Shown: one piece after another, positions 59,013-64,000 of the stretch
Layout of the letters: every line of letters begins with the position of its first letter
Numbering within the stretch: position 1 is the first letter of the stretch
NCBI GenBank assembly: GCA_003508835.1
Contig: PUFA01000034.1
Location: 4,924,501 to 4,988,500, forward strand
From: Eonycteris spelaea
Lineage: Eukaryota > Chordata > Mammalia > Chiroptera > Pteropodidae
Direction of reading: 5' to 3'
Length of the DNA stretch: 64,000 bases
Notes under the pieces: model-generated
Told to the model about the DNA's origin: nothing
Database searches by the model: none
Seen by the model: the letters and a program-made list of their open reading frames with translations, nothing else
Position numbers and translations under genes: made by a program

Positions 59013-59306
59013 CAATTAGAATGCCCATTTTTAAAGTCACACAAGAGATATTGGAACAAAGCAATTTTGAGCCTTTTCGACAAAATACTGGCAATTTCAC
59101 TAACATTTAGTCAGTCAAAATCTTTCTAAATATTTCTCTATGTTTCCTTATTAATAATCATATTAGTAACTATTTTATTACTTATTCTTCTGTAGTGGAT
59201 TTACTCTCCCAACAAGTTTGTTCATTTGTATCTATGCACATACTAAATTCTTTCTAAATTTTTATTCCCATTCCACCATTGTGTTAACACCATGTTACTT
59301 ATTTTT

Positions 59307-59422
59307 CATTGCACTCATGTAAACACTACTTTAAGATTTTATGTATCCTTCTCTATACAGCCTCATTACTTATGTTTTACAGCTACTTCACAGAAATTGG
59401 GTCTATCATTATACAGTTATTA
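59307..59422 (+). repeat. 116-bp direct repeat, upstream copy
   Basis: Aligns without gaps to 63041-63156 with about 13 mismatches (~89%). It lies just outside the apparent 5' edge of the L1 that begins near 59440. Confidence 0.9.
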
Positions 59423-60142
59423 TCTCTTTCAATAATCAAAGCAACACAGTGGGTTCCACTTCCATTTAAGATGGAATGACAATCGCTTCCAATAGCAAGA
59501 AAACAATGGATAAACTAAAAATTATACTTTTTTAAAAAAGCCACCAAAGTGTGGTCAATGAATAAAAGTCTAAACTAAATTCTAAACACAAGATAAGCTC
59601 TTTATAGAAGAGTAAAGAACAGCAGCCACTTGCATACACGGAACCATTCCCTATCCTTGGTTGGAACTAGGGTCCTGTCATAAGCAGAAGCGGGTTGGGA
59701 CTTCTGGGCAAAGAGAAACTATGCCTTCGTTGGCAGAATAACCCGCCATGATAGATAGAGGTCTAGAGAAGCATATGTTGAAAAACAAATCTCTCATTCT
59801 AAAAATTCTCATGCTTTAGGAATCTTGCTGATTAAGCAATAGTGGGGAACTAGCAGGAGAGCAGAAGGAGACTATCACACACAAGAGTGGAATTTACTCT
59901 AGATGTAAACTGAAACTAACTCCCCTTTTTCTTGATCAAATTCTGATAAGATTAAGAAATGAGCTCCTCAGAAGGCAATAAGAAAAACTCAGAAAATGGG
60001 CTGTAAGGCAAAGAGAAATTTATGTAATCTCATTTAAAACCAGATATAAAGTGAAACTAATTAAAATTGTGCTCCATGATGTTATCTAAATGAATGGCCT
60101 GCACTCTCATTGTCTAGCAAAGAGAAGTATGAATTCTCTCTG

Positions 60143-60173
<31 letters not shown>

Positions 60174-61309
60174 TGTTATCTACTTTGATTTCTACTGTTT
60201 CTGTATTCAAAATGTTTGACATATATTGAAAAATTATGAGATTTACAAATAAATGGGAAAATGTAACTCATAATCAAGAGAAAATATGATCAATTGAGAA
60301 AGACTCATGATTACCCCGATTTTGGAATAAAAAGATAAGGAATTTAAAACAATGATTATAAGTACTTAAAACATTTTGAGGAAAGATGGATAAAGTGCAT
60401 CAATAATAATTTCAGCAGAGAAATGAAAACCCATATATTAAACCAAGTAGAAATCTTAGAACTGAAAATTAAAATGTGTGAAATGAAGAATTCATTGGAT
60501 AAATTTAATATGATTCTAGAAGCAGAAGAAAGAACCAGGAACTCAAAGATAGGTCAATAGAAAGTTGGAGTGAATAAGAGACTACAATAGACACATCAAA
60601 GCAAAACTACCAAAAACTAAAGAAAAAGAAAAAAATAATAAAATCATCCAGAATAAGAAGTGACTTTATATGCAGGTGACTGACAATAAGAAAGACATCT
60701 AGCTTCTGAACAATAGAAGCCAAAAGACAGTGCAAAGAAAAAAAAACTATTAACTGATAATTCTGCTTCTAACAAAAGTATTCATCATGAAAGTAAATAG
60801 AATGATTTTCATACTAACAAAAGCTAAGGTAAATTATTGCTAGCAGATCTGCATTACAGAAAATGCTAAAGGAAGATAATTAGAATGAAAGCAAATGGTA
60901 TCAGCAGAAATCTGGACCTCCAGGAAGAAGTAAAAAGCACCAAAGGTGGTGAATATGTTGAGAAATAATTTTTTAAATAGACCATTGATGGTTTAAAGGT
61001 AAAATAATGAAGTGCTGTGGAGTTTTAAAAAAGATATAGAAGTAAAATATATAACAATAAGAGCAGGAAGAATAAGGGAGTAAAGGAAAAGATATTGTTC
61101 TGATGTTCTTAAATTATACACACGCGTTATAATATTTAAGGCAGAATGTGATAACTTAAGATGTATGCTACAATTGCTAGAACCATTAAGATTAGCACAA
61201 AATCAAAAAGCTAAAAGTCAATAATACAAATAAACATGATTAATATAAAAGAGGAAAGAAAGAGGACAAACGAAATGGAGAACGAATGTGAAAGATAAAT
61301 AAACAAATA

Positions 61310-62990
61310 ATAAGATGGTTGATTTAAATTTAGCTATACTAGTGAACATATTAATGTAAATGAACAAGCATTCCAATTTGAAGCCATAGACTTAGGGGTG
61401 CATTAAAAACACCCTTATAAATGCTATTTGTAACAGGACATTTTAAATATAAGGACATTTACATTAAATATAAAATTATGGAAAAAGATGTGACATGGAA
61501 ACACTAATCATAAGAAAGCTGCTGAAATTATTTTAATATTAAGCAAGATTTCAAAATAAGCAACACTATCATAAAAAGATACCTATCATAATGATAAGAA
61601 GGGAAATTGACCAAGAAAATATTAAAATTCTAAATGTGTTTTCTCTATTAGCACATGTTTATAAAAAGAACCAATATTTGACAGAAATAAAGAAGAAATA
61701 TGCAAATCTAGTCCTACTTAAAACACTCCTAACTCAGTAATAGTATGCAAAAAAATCTGTAAGAATTTACACAGCACTTTTAACCAAGTTGACCTAATTA
61801 TTATAAAACATTACATCCAGTCTACATGGTCATTTTACTCTCTCATGGAACATTCATCAAAGTAAACCCAAGTGTAAAAAAATTGAAAATATGCAGATAT
61901 GTATTCTGGGATATATGAGATTAAATTAGAAAGCAGTAACAAAAACATAACTAAATATTTGGGAATTAAAAACCATAGTTTAAAATAATCCATGGGTTGA
62001 AAAAGAAATCTTAAGAAAAAAGCAAAAATATTTTAAACAGATGGTACAAAAACACAACAATATAAAATTTGTTGGATACAATTAGATTAGATCTTAGAAA
62101 GAAGTCTATAGCTTTGAGTACATATATTAGAAAAGAATGTATAAATCCAAAATCAATTATCTGAGCTTCTACTTCATGGATCTAGAAAAAATAGCAAATT
62201 AAATCCAAATAAATAGAAAGGAGAGACTAATAATAAGAATAAAAAGCAATTAAATAAAAATAAAGATAAACTTTAGAGAAAATTAAAAACAACTACAAAA
62301 ACAAAAGCAGATTATCTGAAAAGATGAATAATATTGATAAATCTCTAACAAGAGTCAGGGGGTGAGGAGAGACAGAGAGAGATTGAAAGGATACATAATT
62401 ATTATCTGGGATGAAAATAGGAGCTCATTACAGATTTTACAGATATTAAAAAGATAATAAAGAGCTATTATGAACAACTTTATTCCAATAAACTCCACAT
62501 TTAGATGAAATGAAAAATTCTTTAGAGACCATCTTTTAAAACTAACACAAAAAGATATAGAAATTTCGAATAGTCTTACATGTTGTAAAGATATTGCATT
62601 TGCAAAGAACAAAAATCTCGTCAAAGAAAATTCCAGGTCCAGGTGACTTGTTAGTGAAATCTCTACCCAACATAGGAAAAAAATAATGACAAAATATCAA
62701 CAGTAAACATTTTTAGAGATAGAAAAAAGTGGAAATACTTTCTAATTATAAGGATACCATATCATCTGTGTACACTCTTACAAGAAAAGAACTTCACATC
62801 TTATAATCATAGAAGCAAAAATCTCTTTAAAATATTATTTAATTGAATCTAGAAACATATAAGACAGGTAATATGACCAAATGATATTTATTCCATCAAT
62901 GAAAGGTTTCTTCATTGTTTTGTTTATTTGCAAGGAACTTCTATTAATATTCCAAAATCAGTTGGTTTAAATCACAACACACACATACAC
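61310..62990 (+). pseudogene. L1 ORF2, endonuclease and N-terminal RT region, broken
   Basis: Recognised in order: 'attaatgtaaatgaacaagc' (the start of the endonuclease), 'gctgctgaaattattttaat', 'ttaaccaagttgacctaatt', 'gaacattcatcaaagtaaac', 'tttgggaattaaaaaccata', 'gatttt acagatattaaaaag'-type text and 'attccaggtccaggtgactt'. Beyond 62640 most of the RT palm is deleted or unrecognisable. Multiple stops and frameshifts; not functional. Confidence 0.7.
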
Positions 62991-63040
62991 ACATACATTC
63001 CGTCTAAGAGGAGGAATAAGACAAGAGGGCTTGCTCTCAC

Positions 63041-63156
63041 CATTGCACTCATGTTAACACTACTTTAAGATTGTATGCATCCCACTCTATACAGCCTCAT
63101 TACTTATGTTGTATAACTACTTTACCGAAATTGAGTCTATCATTACACAGATATTA
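63041..63156 (+). repeat. 116-bp foreign segment inside L1 ORF2
   Basis: L1 text runs to 'agggcttgctctcac' and resumes at 'ttagaagtcctagttagagc'. In between, a short L1 stretch (about 20 bp expected) is replaced by a copy of 59307-59422. See findings. Confidence 0.85.
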
Positions 63157-63778
63157 GAAGTCCTAGTTAGAGCAATTAAGCAAGAGAAAGAAATAAAGAG
63201 CATCCAAATTGTAAAGGATGACCTGATTTTCTATATAGAAAACCCTAAAGATTCCACCAAAAAATGATTAAAAACAATAAACAAAATATAAAGTTGCAGG
63301 ATACAAAATCAATGTACAAAAATCCATTGCATTCCTTTATACTAACAATGCAATTTCAGAAAAAGAAATGAAGACAATTCCTTTTGCAATTGCAACAAAA
63401 AGAATGAAATACCTAGGAATAAACTTAACAAAGCTTGTGAAGGACCTATACACTGAATACCATAAGACATTGTTAAAAGAAATTGAAGAAGACACAAAGA
63501 AGTGGAAAGATATTCTGTGTTTATGGATTGGAAGAATCAACAGAGTTAAAATGACCATAGTACCCAAAGCTATATATAGATTTAATGCATTCCCCATCAA
63601 ATCTCAATGGAAATTTTTAAAGAAAAAGAACAAAAAAATCAGATTTGTGTGGAATCACAAAGGACCCCTACTAGTCGAAGCAATCCTGAGAGAAAAGAAC
63701 AAAGCAAGAAGTATCACGTTGCCTGCCTTCAAATTATACTACAAAGTGAAAATAATCAAAACATCATTGCATTGGCAG

Positions 63779-63835
<57 letters not shown>

Positions 63836-64000
63836 GTGGAACAGAATTGAGAGACCAGAAATAAACCCACATATATATGGGCAAATAATTTTTGACAAAG
63901 GAGCCAAAAATCATATAATGGAGAAAAGAAACCCTCTTCAATAAATGGTGCTGCAAAGATTGGAAAGCCACATGCAAAAGAATGAAACCTAGATTACTAT
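63157..64000 (+). pseudogene. L1 ORF2 C-terminal region, broken
   Basis: After 'tagttagagcaattaagcaa' the RT active-site area is partly deleted: the codons for the paired aspartates (GATGAC, 63217-63222) survive but the usual residues before them are gone. The frame at 63368-63850 reads [17 protein letters not shown]..., then [10 protein letters not shown] and [13 protein letters not shown], classic L1 ORF2 thumb/C-terminal sequence. A (CA)n tract disrupts it at 63780. L1 text continues in another frame ([19 protein letters not shown]). Confidence 0.9.
63780..63831 (+). repeat. (CA)n microsatellite inside L1 ORF2, ~52 bp
   Basis: Sits where L1 ORF2 normally has an acagacacatagacc-type sequence, so the array probably grew from that short seed and pushed the frame out. 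Confidence 0.95.

Larger units (their letters stand above)
59440..64000 (+). mobile_element. Ancient L1 (L1M), long and nearly colinear, right end beyond window
   Basis: A 5' leader-like region (59440-60100), an ORF1-like A-rich segment (60370-60620), the inter-ORF part with 'agcagatctgcattacagaa' and 'agcagaaatctggacctcca' (60830-60930), then ORF2 from ~61310 follow in L1 order on the + strand. Deletions, stops and one foreign 116-bp block break it. Divergence from a consensus is high, so it is a fossil. The 3' end lies past the window edge. Confidence 0.8.

Noticed and set aside
63780..63831. Tandem arrays as CRISPR
   Set aside because: All arrays here are mono- to tetranucleotide microsatellites with no spacers.

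Overview
This window is a stretch of A+T-rich placental-mammal genomic DNA that looks like a gene desert or a very long intron. I recognise no intact protein-coding gene, rRNA, tRNA, snRNA or CRISPR array. All open frames are short (174 codons or fewer). The only ones with clear protein homology are debris of LINE-1 ORF2. The mammalian assignment rests on L2, MIR, L1M, MLT1 (MaLR), Tigger, Charlie and MER5A copies in their usual degraded state. I see no Alu, B1/B2, carnivore, ruminant, horse or vespertilionid-type SINE. The L1 3' ends at 30440 and 51400 resemble those I know from laurasiatherian genomes, so a laurasiatherian lineage with little recent SINE activity is my guess; I cannot name a species.

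Layout. 0-9.3 kb: a split L2 interrupted by an antisense L1, a MaLR LTR with internal remnant (3.4-5.1 kb), a hAT-Charlie copy, an L1M-type repeat carrying a long (GA)n, and a second L2 interrupted by another L1M-type copy. 9.4-18 kb: MIRs, largely unique DNA and L1 ORF2 debris. 18.3-20.8 kb: a long antisense L2 with a ~0.5 kb insertion. 21-31 kb: L1 and L2 ends, a possible old LTR-element interior (24.3-27 kb), MIRs and an antisense L1 end. 31-42 kb: G-rich and hairpin DNA, unique sequence with a conserved-element look, an antisense L1, an L2 and a Tigger. 42-48 kb: L1 ORF2 debris, an antisense L1 end, an antisense L2 and a possible antisense retrocopy. 48-59 kb: unique AT-rich DNA, three L1 3' ends, a candidate non-coding exon at 53.03-53.25 kb and an antisense LINE-like block. 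59.4-64 kb: one long, nearly colinear ancient L1 running off the end of the window.

Nothing here works together as a pathway. The most unusual signals are structural. Two short direct duplications look like templated insertions into L1 sequence (156-220 copied from 708-773; 63041-63156 copied from 59307-59422). A 29-bp perfect direct repeat brackets ~450 bp at 23.35-23.86 kb. A perfect 12-bp-stem hairpin sits next to a G-quadruplex-type block at 31.4 kb. Repeat family names are given from memory of consensus sequences and would need a RepeatMasker/Dfam run to settle subfamily and exact ends.
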